A stretch of 64,000 nt of DNA from Molossus alvarezi (taxonomy: Eukaryota; Chordata; Mammalia; Chiroptera; Molossidae): assembly GCA_037176705.1 (NCBI GenBank), contig CM073889.1, positions 53,189,596-53,253,595 of the forward strand, in the 5' to 3' direction. The notes under the pieces were generated by a model, which did not search any database, had not been told where the DNA came from, and saw only the letters and a list, made by a program, of their open reading frames with translations. Each line of letters begins with the position of its first letter. Position 1 is the stretch's first letter. Shown in pieces: positions 25,147 to 38,687 of this stretch. The position numbers were made by a program, and so were the translations under genes.

Positions 25147-27081
25147 AGTGATGTAGTTTAAACATTTGATGTGTACATCCAAGGAGAAATACATGAATGT
25201 GAAGACACTGACAATACCATGGGTGTTTCACATTGCATTTCTCTGTGAGTTAGAACAAGAGGAGGGTTCTGGAGAAAAGGCACTTGTACAGTTGTCCTGG
25301 GTATCAATTTCAATTAGCTACCCACAAATTATGCCCGGTTTGCGCGGCATAGTTTGCATTGGAGAGTTATCCACTGTTGCACGTAAATGCAGCTGACTGC
25401 CTTCTTTCCTATACGACAAGAAAGACAATTTGTACGAGAAGAAGAGGTAACTTTCCAACATACTACTTTTCTTCCTTGGATATGAGTTGTTTGCCTGGAA
25501 GAGTCTACAAAGCATCTCGATACCAAATACAGGCTGCGCTGCAGAAATGAAACATTTTGGTTAGAGCAGTGTTCAGGTCGTGGAAATCTATACCCTATTC
25601 AGTTCTACACACATTCTCTCCATGCGTTACCAAATGAATCAGAGTCATGCCATGGATCCACGATACATTTCACTGTTTGTGCCGATTTCCACATTAACAT
25701 AAGGTGTAGATACCTGTTTTCTGCAGAGAATTGAATGTAAACCCTTGTCCTGAGTGTGAAATGCTGGAATTATCCCGTGGAAATGAATGATAACTCCCGA
25801 ACTTATGCTTAAAATACCCTGTGACAGATTCAACCTATTTCTTGATATCTGACAGAATCATCTCCATTATAACAAGGATTCCAAAGAGTTTCAGGCCTTT
25901 GAATAATGGTCCTGGATTCACATGTTTCAAGAGTATTTCCCAGAAGAACCTATGAAAATACAGTGGATAATCAAAGGTGTGCATCACTGGTGTTCTTTCT
26001 CTGCAGAATTATATAATTACATTCAGTTCAAGAGCAGCATGGAAACCTCAATATGGTGTAGTGGCAATTGGACTGTTCAGTGGCTCTCTGTCCTAAAAAC
26101 AGTGTTCCCATTGACTAACTTCTTCACATACTGTCTAAATATGGTGAAGAAGATTCTTGGGCTATACCCACTTCACAAAACATGGAACCAACACTGGTGT
26201 TCTGTTCTGCAGATTATGTGTTAGAACAGTTGAGGAAAGTATTGATTCAAGGTAATGTGGCAACCTAACGTTTGCCTATGCCCTTAGACATACTTCTCAC
26301 CAGAGATCGTTTCTAGGAGCGTTTATACACACCAAACCGATTCCAAACGAACTGTGTTAGAACTCTGCAGTTCAGTTGAGGAAACTCACTTCCATGAAGC
26401 CTAGAGAGTGAGGCTTCTCCAACCATAAGCTGTTTTGGTTAAGTACCTAAGAAATGTCTGTTTGTTAAGCTGTAATCACACGAAAACCTAGCAGTGCACG
26501 TTTCTTTCTCTTGTTCCCTACACACAATTACAAGACTTGCTGGTGCAGTCTCAGATATCCTGAATTATGGGCAAAACTCTGTGAGAGCCAGGGGCAACAT
26601 TCATTGGTGGCATGTTTAAACTTGGGAAATTGAGTACCTTTGCAAGGAAAGTGTGTAGATACATGTTCTAGTAGGAAACTGATGGAATGATTGAATATTT
26701 CCATTTTGGGTCAGGAAATGCACAGATCTTGGCAAGAGTCATGTGAAACACTTGAATATAGACACTCTCCTCGTGGTGTGGAGAGATCCAGTCTTCTCCT
26801 GGAAAGAACAACTAGGACAGGGCACACTGATGTGTAGAATCAAAAGTTATCCCCTTTTGTGTTCTGTGCTGGTAATGGTTTCCAAGATTGCACAGTTTTC
26901 TACAACATTTCTCAAGGCGATACTTGGAATAAGTATGGTTTCTTCTGTAGCAGTTTGTTTCGCCTAATTCTTAGTCAGAACAGTGAACCAACCTAGGGTC
27001 TAGAATGAAATAATGGAAAGATTGATAACTACTGGTGTTACACATGTGCCATTCTTGAAAAAAGCAACTGAACACATCTAA
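25147..27081 (+). repeat. Monomer 14 (1935 bp)
   Basis: The head (CACGTAA, CTTTCCAAC, GTCGTGG) resembles M7, while AAGCTGTAAT with tail GCAACTG resembles M4. This suggests a crossover inside the monomer. Confidence 0.98.
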
Positions 27082-29017
27082 AGTGATGTAGTTTAAACAT
27101 TTGATGTGTACATCCAAGGAGAAATACATGAATGTGAAGACACTGACAATACCATGGGTGTTTCACATTGCATTTCTCTGTGAGTTAGAACAAGAGGAGG
27201 GTTCTGGAGAAAAGGCACTTGTACAGTTGTCCTGGGTATCAATTTCAATTAGCTACCCACAAATTATGCCCGGTTTGCGCGGCATAGTTTGCATTGGAGA
27301 GTTATCCACTGTTGCATGTAAATGCAGCTGACTGCCTTCTTTCCTATACGACAAGAAAGACAATTTGTACGAGAAGAAGAGGTAACTTTCCAACATACTA
27401 CTTTTCTTCCTTGGATATGAGTTGTTTGCCTGGAAGAGTCTACAAAGCATCTCGATACCAAATACAGGCTGCGCTGCAGAAATGAAACATTTTGGTTAGA
27501 GCAGTGTTCAGGTCGTGGAAATCTATACCCTATTCAGTTCTACACACATTCTCTCCATGCGTTACCAAATGAATCAGAGTCATGCCATGGATCCACGATA
27601 CATTTCACTGTTTGTGCCGATTTCCACATTAACATAAGGTGTAGATACCTGTTTTCTGCAGAGAATTGAATGTAAACCCTTGTCCTGAGTGTGAAATGCT
27701 GGAATTATCCCGTGGAAATGAATGATAACTCCCGAACTTATGCTTAAAATACCCTGTGACAGATTCAACCTATTTCTTGATATCTGACAGAATCATCTCC
27801 ATTATAACAAGGATTCCAAAGAGTTTCAGGCCTTTGAATAATGGTCCTGGATTCACATGTTTCAAGAGTATTTCCCAGAAGAACCTATGAAAATACAGTG
27901 GATAATCAAAGGTGTGCATCACTGGTGTTCTTTCTCTGCAGAATTATATAATTACATTCAGTTCAAGAGCAGCATGGAAACCTCAATATGGTGTAGTGGC
28001 AATTGGACTGTTCAGTGGCTCTCTGTCCTAAAAACAGTGTTCCCATTGACTAACTTCTTCACATACTGTCTAAATATGGTGAAGAAGATTCTTGGGCTAT
28101 ACCCACTTCACAAAACATGGAACCAACACTGGTGTTCTGTTCTGCAGATTATGTGTTAGAACAGTTGAGGAAAGTATTGATTCAAGGTAATGTGGCAACC
28201 TAACGTTTGCCTATGCCCTTAGACATACTTCTCACCAGAGATCGTTTCTAGGAGCGTTTATACACACCAAACCGATTCCAAACGAACTGTGTTAGAACTC
28301 TGCAGTTCAGTTGAGGAAACTCACTTCCATGAAGCCTAGAGAGTGAGGCTTCTCCAACCATAAGCTGTTTTGGTTAAGTACCTAAGAAATGTCTGTTTGT
28401 TAAGGTGTAATCACACGAAAACCTAGCAGTGCACGTTTCTTTCTCTTGTTCCCTACACACAATTACAAGACTTGCTGGTGCAGTCTCAGATATCCTGAAT
28501 TATGGGCAAAACTCTGTGAGAGCCAGGGGCAACATTCATTGGTGGCATGTTTAAACTTGGGAAATTGAGTACCTTTGCAAGGAAAGTGTGTAGATACATG
28601 TTCTAGTAGGAAACTGATGGAATGATTGAATATTTCCATTTTGGGTCAGGAAATGCACAGATCTTGGCAAGAGTCATGTGAAACACTTGAATATAGACAC
28701 TCTCCTCGTGGTGTGGAGAGATCCAGTCTTCTCCTGGAAAGAACAACTAGGACAGGGCACACTGATGTGTAGAATCAAAAGTTATCCCCTTTTGTGTTCT
28801 GTGCTGGTAATGGTTTCCAAGATTGCATAGTTTTCAACAACATTTCTCAAGGCGATACTTGGAATAAGTATGGTTTCTTCTGTAGCAGTTTGTTTCGCCT
28901 AATTCTTAGTCAGAACAGTGAACCAACCTAGGGTCTAGAATGAAATAATGGAAAGATTGATAACTACTGGTGTTACACATGTGCCATTCTTGAAACAAAG
29001 CCACTGAACACATCTAA
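27082..29017 (+). repeat. Monomer 15 (1936 bp)
   Basis: CATGTAA, CTTTCCAAC, GTCGTGG, GCATAGTTTTCAAC, tail GAAACAAAGCCAC. It corresponds to M7 and precedes a type C head, as M7 does. Confidence 0.98.
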
Positions 29018-30952
29018 AGTGATGTAGTTTAAACATTTGATGTGTACATCCAAGGAGAAATACATGAATGTGAAGACACTGACAATACCATGGGTGTTTC
29101 ACATTGCATTTCTCTGTGAGTTAGAACAAGAGGAGGGTTCTGGAGAAAAGGCACTTGTACAGTTGACCTGGGTATCAATTTCAATTGGCTACCCACAAAT
29201 TATGCCCGGTTTGCGCGGCATAGTTTGCATTGGAGAGTTATCCAGTGTTGCATGTAAATGCAGCTGACTGCCTTCTTTCCTATACGACAAGAAAGACAAT
29301 TTGTACGAGAAGAAGAGGTAACTTTTCAACATACTACTTTTCTTCCTTGGATATGAGTTGTTTGCCTGGAAGAGTCTACAAAGCATCTCGATACCAAATA
29401 CAGGCTGCGCTGCAGAAATGAAACATTTTGGTTAGAGCAGTGTTCAGGTCCTGGAAATCTATACCCTATTCAGTTCTACACACATTCTCTCCATGCGTTA
29501 CCAAATGAATCAGAGTCATGCCATGGATCCACGATACATTTCACTGTTTGTGCCGATTTCCACATTAACATAAGGTGTAGATACCTGTTTTCTGCAGAGA
29601 ATTGAATGTAAACCCTTGTCCTGAGTGTGAAATGCTGGAATTATCCCGTGGAAATGAATGATAACTCCCGAACTTATGCTTAAAATACCCTGTGACAGAT
29701 TCAACCTATTTCTTGATATCTGACAGAATCATCTCCATGATAACAAGGATTCCAAAGAGTTTCAGGCCTTTGAATAATGGTCCTGGATTCACATGTTTCA
29801 AGAGTATTTCCCAGAAGAACCTATGAAAATACAGTGGATAATCAAAGGTGTGCATCACTGCTGTTCTTTCTCTGCAGAATTATATAATTACATTCAGTTC
29901 AAGAGCAGCATGGAAACCTCAATATGGTGTAGTGGCAATTGGACTGTTCAGTGGCTCTCTGTCCTAAAAACAGTGTTCCCATTGACTAACTTCTTCACAT
30001 ACTGTCTAAATATGGTGAAGAAGATTCTTGGGCTATACCCACTTCACAAAACATGGAACCAACACTGGTGTTCTGTTCTGCAGATTATGTGTTAGAACAG
30101 TTGAGGAAAGTATTGATTCAAGGTAATGTGGCAACCTAACGTTTGCCTATGCCCTTAGACATACTTCTCACCAGAGATCGTTTCTAGGAGCGTTTATACA
30201 CACCAAACCGATTCCAAACGAACTGTGTTAGAACTCTGCAGTTCAGTTGAGGAAACTCACTTCCATGAAGCCTAGAGAGTGAGGCTTCTCCAACCATAAG
30301 CTGTTTTGGTTAAGTACCTAAGAAATGTCTGTTTGTTAAGGTGTAATCACACGAAAACCTAGCAGTGCACGTTTCTTTCTCTTGTTCCCTACACACAATT
30401 ACAAGACTTGCTGGTGCAGTCTCAGATATCCTGAATTATGGGCAAAACTCTGTGAGAGCCAGGGGCAACATTCATTGGTGGCATGTTTAAACTTGGGAAA
30501 TTGAGTACCTTTGCAAGGAAAGTGTGTAGATACATGTTCTAGTAGGAAACTGATGGAATGATTGAATATTTCCATTTTGGGTCAGGAAATGCACAGATCT
30601 TGGCAAGAGTCATGTGAAACACTTGAATATAGACACTCTCCTCGTGGTGTGGAGAGATCCAGTCTTCTCCTGGAAAGAACAACTAGGACAGGGCACACTG
30701 ATGTGTAGAATCAAAAGTTATCCCCTTTTGTGTTCTGTGCTGGTAATGGTTTCCAAGATTGCAGAGTTTACTACAACATTTCTCAAGGCGATACTTGGAA
30801 TAAGTATGGTTTCTTCTGTAGCAGTTTGTTTCGCCTAATTCTTAGTCAGAACAGTGAACCAACCTAGGGACTAGAATGAAATAATGGAAAGATTGATAAC
30901 TACTGGTGTTACACATGTGCCATTCTTGAAAAAAGCAACTGAACACATCTAA
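29018..30952 (+). repeat. Monomer 16, type C head (1935 bp)
   Basis: TTGACCTGGG and ATTGGCTAC at the head. Private CTCCATGATAAC near 29736 and GCAGAGTTTACTAC near 30765. ACTGCTGTTC at offset 844. GGGACTAG near 30868 is otherwise found only in the right domain. Confidence 0.98.
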
Positions 30953-32887
30953 AGTGATGTAGTTTAAACATTTGATGTGTACATCCAAGGAGAAATACAT
31001 GAATGTGAAGACACTGACAATACCATGGGTGTTTCACATTGCATTTCTCTGTGAGTTAGAACAAGAGGAGGGTTCTGGAGAAAAGGCACTTGTACAGTTG
31101 TCCTGGGTATCAATTTCAATTAGCTACCCACAAATTATGCCCGGTTTGCGCGGCATAGTTTGCTTTGGAGAGTTATCCAGTGTTGCATGTAAATGCAGCT
31201 GACTGCCTTCTTTCCTATACGACAAGAAAGACAATTTGTATGAGAAGAAGAGGTAACTTTTCAACATACTACTTTTCTTCCTTGGATATGAGTTGTTTGC
31301 CTGGAAGAGTCTACAAAGCATCTCGATACCAAATACAGGCTGCGCTGCAGAAATGAAACATTTTGGTTAGAGCAGTGTTCAGGTCGTGGAAATCTATACC
31401 CTATTCAGTTCTACACACATTCTCTCCATGCGTTACCAAATGAATCAGAGTCATGCCATGGATCCACGATACATTTCACTGTTTGTGCCGATTTCCACAT
31501 TAACATAAGGTGTAGATACCTGTTTTCTGCAGAGAATTGAATGTAAACCCTTGTCCTCAGTGTGAAATGCTGGAATTATCCCGTGGAAATGAATGATAAC
31601 TCCCGAACTTATGCTTAAAATACCCTGTGACAGATTCAACCTATTTCTTGATATCTGACAGAATCATCTCCATTATAACAAGGATTCCAAAGAGTTTCAG
31701 GCCTTTGAATAATGGTCCTGGATTCACATGTTTCAAGAGTATCTCCCAGAAGAACCTATGAAAATACAGTGGATAATCAAAGGTGTGCATCACTGGTGTT
31801 CTTTCTCTGCAGAATTATATAATTACATTCAGTTCAAGAGCAGCATGGAAACCTCAATATGGTGTAGTGGCAATTGGACTGTTCAGTGGCTCTCTGTCCT
31901 AAAAACAGTGTTCCCATTGACTAACTTCTTCACATACTGTCTAAATATGGTGAAGAAGATTCTTGGGCTATACCCACTTCACAAAACATGGAACCAACAC
32001 TGGTGTTCTGTTCTGCAGATTATGTGTTAGAACAGTTGAGGAAAGTATAGATTCAAGGTAATTTGGCAACCTAACGTTTGCCTATGCCCTTAGACATACT
32101 TCTCACCAGAGATCGTTTCTAGGAGCGTTTATACACACCAAACCGATTCCAAACGAACTGTGTTAGAACTCTGCAGTTCAGTTGAGGAAACTCACTTCCA
32201 TGAAGCCTAGAGAGTGAGGCTTCTCCAACCATAAGCTGTTTTGGTTAAGTACCTAAGAAATGTCTGTTTGTTAAGGTGTAATCACACGAAAACCTAGCAG
32301 TGCACGTTTCTTTCTCTTGTTCCCTACACACAATTACAAGACTTGCTGGTGCAGTCTCAGATATCCTGAATTATGGGCAAAACTCTGTGAGAGCCAGGGG
32401 CAACATTCATTGGTGGCATGTTTAAACTTGGGAAATTGAGTACCTTTGCAAGGAAAGTGTGTAGATACATGTTCTAGTAGGAAACTGATGGAATGATTGA
32501 ATATTTCCATTTTGGGTCAGGAAATGCACAGATCTTGGCAAGAGTCATGTGAAACACTTGAATATAGACACTCTCCTCGTGGTGTGGAGAGATCCAGTCT
32601 TCTCCAGGAAAGAACAACTAGGACAGGGCACACTGATGTGTAGAATCAAAAGTTATCCCCTTTTGTGTTCTGTGCTGGTAATGGTTTCCAAGATTGCACA
32701 GTTTTCTACAACATTTCTCAAGGCGATACTTGGAATAAGTATGGTTTCTTCTGTAGCAGTTTGTTTCGCCTAATTCTTAGTCAGAACAGTGAACCAACCT
32801 AGGGTCTAGAATGAAATAATGGAAAGATTGATAACTACTGGTGTTACACATGTGCCATTCTTGAAAAAAGCAACTGAACACATCTAA
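30953..32887 (+). repeat. Monomer 17 (1935 bp), first right-domain monomer
   Basis: First copy with CCTCAGTG at offset 606. Private TGCTTTGGAG near 31163 and TGTATGAGAAG near 31240. Shares AGTATCTCCC (offset 791) and CTCCAGGAAAG (offset 1654) with M20 and M32, and GTATAGATTC plus AATTTGG with type A monomers. Confidence 0.98.
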
Positions 32888-34816
32888 AGTGATGTAGTTT
32901 AAACATTTGATGTGTACATCCAAGGAGAAATACATGAATGTGAAGACACTGACAATACCATGGGTGTTTCACATTGCATTTCTCTGTGAGTTAGAACAAG
33001 AGGAGGGTTCTGGAGAAAAGGCACTTGTACAGTTGTCCTGGGTATCAATTTCAATTAGCTACCCACAAATTACGCCCGGTTTGCGCGGCATAGTTTGCAT
33101 TGGCGAGTTATCCACTGTTGCATGTAAATGCAGCTGACTGCCTTCTTTCCTATACGACAAGAAAGACAATTTGTACGAGAAGAAGAGGTAACTTTCCAAC
33201 ATACTAATTTTCTTCCTTGGATATGAGTTGTTTGCCTGGAAGAGTCTACAAAGCATCTCGATACCAAATACAGGCTGCGCTGCAGAAATGAAACATTTTG
33301 GTTAGAGCAGTGTTCAGGTCCTGGAAATCTATACCCTATTCAGTTCTACACACATTCTCTCCATGCGTTACCAAATGAATCAGAGTCATGCCATGGATCC
33401 ACGATACATTTCACTGTTTGTGCCGATTTCCACATTAACATAAGGTGTAGATACCTGTTTTCTGCAGAGAATTGAATGTAAACCCTTGTCCTCAGTGTGA
33501 AATGCTGGAATTATCCCGTGGAAATGAATGATAACTCCCGAACTTATGCTTAAAATACCCTGTGACAGATTCAACCTATTTCTTGATATCTGACAGAATC
33601 ATCTCCATTATAACAAGGTTTCCAAAGAGTTTCAGGCCTTTGAATAATGGTCCTGGATTCACATGTTTCAAGAGTATTTCCCAGAAGAACCTATGAAAAT
33701 ACAGTGGATAATCAAAGGTGTGCATCACTGGTGTTCTTTCTCTGCAGAATTATATAATTACATTCAGTTCAAGAGCAGCATGGAAACCTCAATATGGTGT
33801 AGTGGCAATTGGACTGTTCAGTGGCTCTCTGTCCTAAAAACAGTGTTCCCATTGACTAACTTCTTCACATACTGTCTAAATATGGTGAAGAAGATTCTTG
33901 GGCTATACCCACTTCACAAAACATGGAACCAACACTGGTGTTCTGTTCTGCAGATTATGTGTTAGAACAGTTGAGGAAAGTATTGATTCAAGGTAATGTG
34001 GCAACCTAACGTTTGCCTATGCCCTTAGACATACTTCTCACCAGAGATCGTTTCTAGGAGCGGTTATACACACCAAACCGATTCCAAACGAACTGTGTTA
34101 GAACTGTGTTCAGTTGAGGAAACTCACTTCCATGAAGCCTAGAGAGTGAGGCTTCTCCAACCATAAGCTGTTTTAGTTAAGTACCTAAGAAATGTCTGTT
34201 TGTTAAGGTGTAATCACACCAAAACCTAGCAGTGCACGTTTCTTTCTCTTGTTCCCTACACACAATTACAAGACTTGCTGGTGCAGTCTCAGATGTCCTG
34301 AATTATGGGCAAAACTCTGTGAGAGCCAGGGGCAACATTCATTGGTGGCATGTTTAAACTTGGGAAATTGAGTACCTTTGCAAGGAAAGTGTGTAGATAC
34401 ATGTTCTAGTAGGAAACTGATGGAATGATTGAATATTTCCATTTTGGGTCAGGAAATGCACAGATCTTGGCAAGAGTCATGTGAAACACTTGAATATAGA
34501 CACTCTCCTCGTGGTGTGGAGAGATCCAGTCTTCTCCTGGAAAGAACAACTAGGACAGGGCACACTGATGTGTAGAATCAAAAGTTATCCCCTTTTGTGT
34601 TCTGTGTTGGTAATGGTTTCCAAGATTGCATAGTTTTCAACAACATTTCTCAAGGCGATACTTGGAATAAGTATGGTTTCTTCTGTAGCAGTTTGTTTCG
34701 CCTAATTCTTAGAACAGTGAACCAACCTAGGGTCTAGAATGAATTAATGGAAAGATTGATAACTACTGGTGTTACACATGTGCCATTCTTGAAACAAAGC
34801 AACTGAACACATCTAA
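32888..34816 (+). repeat. Monomer 18, type B (1929 bp)
   Basis: ACGCCC, GGCGAG, AGCGGTTAT, CACCAAAACC. It has the 3 bp and 4 bp deletions and the +1 tail (GAAACAAAGCAAC), which together give 1929. Private ACTAATTTT near 33207, AAGGTTTCC near 33620 and GAATTAATGG near 34741. Confidence 0.98.
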
Positions 34817-36752
34817 AGTGATGTAGTTTAAACATTTGATGTGTACATCCGAGGAGAAATACATGAATGTGAAGACACTGACAATACCATGGGTGTTTCA
34901 CATTGCATTTCTCTGTGAGTTAGAACAAGAGGAGGGTTCTGGAGAAAAGGCACTTGTACTGATGTCCTGGGTATCAATTTCAATTAGCTACCCACAAATT
35001 ATGCCCGGGTTGCGCGGCATAGTTTGCATTGGAGTGTTATCCAGTGTTGCATGTAAATGCAGCTGACTGCCTTCTTTCCTATACGACAAGAAAGACAATT
35101 TTTACGAGAAGAAGAGGTAACTTTTCAACATACTACTTTTCTTCCTTGGATATGAGTTGTTTGCCTGGAAGAGTCTACAAAGCATCTCGATAGCAAATAC
35201 AGGCTGCGCTGCAGAAATGAAACATTTTGGTTAGAGCAGTGTTCAGGTCGTGGAAATCTATACCCTATTCAGTTCTACACACATTCTCTCCATGCGTTAC
35301 CAAATGAATCAGAGTCATGCCATGGATCCACGATACATTTCACTGTTTGTGCCGATTTCCACATTAACATAAGGTGTAGATACCTGTTTTCTGCAGAGAA
35401 TTGAATGTAAACCCTTGTCCTCAGTGTGAAATGCTGGAATTATCCCGTGGAAATGAATGATAACTCCCGAACTTATGCTTAAAATACCCTGTGACAGATT
35501 CAACCTATTTCTTGATATCTGACAGAATCATCTCCATTATAACAAGGATTCCAAAGAGTTTTAGGCCTTTGAATAATGGTCCTGGATTCACATGTTTCAA
35601 GAGTATTTCCCAGAAGAACCTATGAAAATACAGTGGATAATCAAAGGTGTGCATCACTGGTGTTCTTTCTCTGCAGAATTATATAATTACATTCAGTTCA
35701 AGAGCAGCATGGAAACCTCAATATGGTGTAGTGGCAATTGGACTGTTCAGTGGCTCTCTGTCCTAAAAACAGTGTTCCCATTGACTAACTTCTTCACACA
35801 CTGTCTAAATATGGTGAAGAAGATTCTTGGGCTATACCCACTTCACAAAACATGGAACCAACACTGGTGTTCTGTTCTGCAGATTATGTGTTAGAACAGT
35901 TGAGGAAAGTATTGATTCAAGGTAATGTGGCAACCTAACCTTTGCCTATGCCCTTAGACATACTTCTCACCAGAGATCGTTTCTAGGAGCGTTTATACAC
36001 ACCAAACCGATTCCAAACGAACTGTGTTAGAACTCTGCAGTTCAGTTGAGGAAACTCACTTCCATGAAGCCTAGAGAGTGAGGCTTCTCCAACCATAAGC
36101 TGTTTTGGTTAAGTACCTAAGAAATGTCTGTTTGTTAAGGTGTAATCACACGAAAACCTAGCAGTGCACGTTTCTTTCTCTTGTTCCCTACACACAATTA
36201 CAAGACTTGCTGGTGCAGTCTCAGATATCCTGAATTATGGGCAAAACTCTGTGAGAGCCAGGGGCAACATTCATTGGTGGCATGTTTAAACTTGGGAAAT
36301 TGAGTACCTTTGCAAGGAAAGTGTGTAGATACATGTTCTAGTAGGAAACTGATGGAATGATTGAATATTTCCATTTTGGGTCAGGAAATGCACAGATCTT
36401 GGCAAGAGTCATGTGAAACACTTGAATATAGACACTCTCCTCGTGGTGTGGAGAGATCCAGTCTTCTCCTGGAAAGAACAACTAGGACAGGGCACACTGA
36501 TGTGTAGAATCAAAAGTTATCCCCTTTTGTGTTCTGTGCTGGTAATGGTTTCCAAGATTGCATAGTTTTCAACAACATTTCTCAAGGCGATACTTGGAAT
36601 AAGTATGGTTTCTTCTGTAGCAGTTTGTTTCGCCTAATTCTTAGTCAGAACAGTGAACCAACCTAGGGTCTAGAATGAAATAATGGAAAGATTGATAACT
36701 ACTGGTGTTACACATGTGCCATTCTTGAAACAAAGCCACTGAACACATCTAA
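34817..36752 (+). repeat. Monomer 19, type A head (1936 bp)
   Basis: CCGAGG, GGGTTG, GATAGC. Private TACTGATGTCC near 34960, GGAGTGTTATCC near 35031, ATTTTTACGAG near 35098 and AGTTTTAGGCC near 35558. Tail GAAACAAAGCCAC. AACCTAACCTTTG near 35933 is shared only with M31. Confidence 0.98.
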
Positions 36753-38687
36753 AGTGATGTAGTTTAAACATTTGATGTGTACATCCAAGGAGAAATACAT
36801 GAATGTGAAGACACTGACAATACCATGGGTGTTTCACATTGCATTTCTCTGTGAGTTAGAACAAGAGGAGGGTTCTGGAGAAAAGGCACTTGTACAGTTG
36901 ACCTGGGTATCAATTTCAATTGGCTACCCACAAATTATGCCCGGTTTGCGCGGCATAGTTTGCATTGGAGAGTTATCCAGTGTTGCATGTAAATGCAGCT
37001 GACTGCCTTCTTTCCTATACGACAAGAAAGACAATTTGTACGAGAAGAAGAGGTAACTTTCCAACATACTACTTTTCTTCCTTGGATATGAGTTGTTTGC
37101 CTGGAAGAGTCTACAAAGCATCTCGATACCAAATACAGGCTGCGCTGCAGAAATGAAACATTTTGGTTAGAGCAGTGTTCAGGTCCTGGAAATCTATACC
37201 CTATTCAGTTCTACACACATTCTCTCCATGCGTTACCAAATGAATCAGAGTCATGCCATGGATCCACGATACATTTCACTGTTTGTGCCGATTTCCACAT
37301 TAACATAAGGTGTAGATACCTGTTTTCTGCAGAGAAATGAATGTAAACCCTTGTCCTGAGTGTGAAATGCTGGAATTATCCCGTGGAAATGAATGATAAC
37401 TCCCGAACTTATGCTTAAAATACCCTGTGACAGATTCAACCTATTTCTTGATATCTGACAGAATCATCTCCATTATAACAAGGATTCCAAAGAGTTTCAG
37501 GCCTTTGAATAATGGTCCTGGATTCACATGTTTCAAGAGTATCTCCCAGAAGAACCTATGAAAATACAGTGGATAATCAAAGGTGTGCATCACTGGTGTT
37601 CTTTCTCTGCAGAATTATATAATTACATTCAGTTCAAGAGCAGCATGGAAACCTCAATATGGTGTAGTGGCAATTGGACTGTTCAGTGGCTCTCTGTCCT
37701 AAAAACAGTGTTCCCATTGACTAACTTCTTCACATACTGTCTAAATATGGTGAAGAAGATTCTTGGGCTATACCCACTTCACAAAACATGGAACCAACAC
37801 TGGTGTTCTGTTCTGCAGATTATGTGTTAGAACAGTTGAGGAAAGTATTGATTCAAGGTAATGTGGCAACCTAACGTTTGCCTATGCCCTTAGACATACT
37901 TCTCACCAGAGATCGTTTCTAGGAGCGTTTATACACACCAAACCGATTCCAAACGAACTGTGTTAGAACTCTGCAGTTCAGTTGAGGAAACTCACTTCCA
38001 TGAAGCCTAGAGAGTGAGGCTTCTCCAACCATAAGCTGTTTTGGTTAAGTACCTAAGAAATGTCTGTTTGTTAAGGTGTAATCACACGAAAACCTAGCAG
38101 TGCACGTTTCTTTCTCTTGTTCCCTACACAAAATTACAAGACTTGCTTGTGCAGTCTCAGATATCCTGAATTATGGGCAAAACTCTGTGAGAGCCAGGGG
38201 CAACATTCATTGGTGGCATGTTTAAACTTGGGAAATTGAGTACCTTTGCAAGGAAAGTGTGTAGATACATGTTCTAGTAGGAAACTGATGGAATGATTGA
38301 ATATTTCCATTTTGGGTCAGGAAATGCACAGATCTTGGCAAGAGTCATGTGAAACACTTGAATATAGACACTCTCCTCGTGGTGTGGAGAGATCCAGTCT
38401 TCTCCAGGAAAGAACAACTAGGACAGGGCACACTGATGTGTAGAATCAAAAGTTATCCCCTTTTGTGTTCTGTGCTGGTAATGGTTTCCAAGATTGCACA
38501 GTTTTCTACAACATTTCTCAAGGCGATACTTGGAATAAGTATGGTTTCTTCTGTAGCAGTTTGTTTCGCCTAATTCTTAGTCAGAACAGTGAACCAACCT
38601 AGGGTCTAGAATGAAATAATGGAAAGATTGATAACTACTGGTGTTACACATGTGCCATTCTTGAAAAAAGCAACTGAACACATCTAA
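36753..38687 (+). repeat. Monomer 20, type C head (1935 bp)
   Basis: TTGACCTGGG, ATTGGCTAC, GAGAAATGAATG, AGTATCTCCC, ACACAAAATTAC, TTGCTTGTGC, CTCCAGGAAAG. It keeps left-domain CCTGAGTG. It matches M32 at all these sites. Confidence 0.98.

Larger units (their letters stand above)
19346..25455 (+). repeat. Shifted duplication L, copy 2 (M11 to early M14)
   Basis: Partner of 1-6110. It shares the rare alleles CTGTGCAAGG, CAGTGTTCT with the 4 bp deletion, ATGAAAACC and TATCCACTTTT in the same order. The right edge is set by CTTTCCAAC in M14 against CTTTTCAAC in M4. Confidence 0.85.
1..30952 (+). repeat. Left array domain: monomers 1-16 (CTGAG type)
   Basis: All 16 monomers carry G at offset 606 (CCTGAGTG), whereas the right domain mostly carries C. 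None has the right-domain alleles ACGCCC at offset 186, AGCGGTT at offset 1176, or the 3 bp deletion near offset 1217. The internal order shows a shifted duplication: M1-M4 resemble M11-M14, and M7-M8 resemble M15-M16. The limit at about 30.95 kb is approximate because it lies between variable sites in M16 and M17. Confidence 0.85.
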
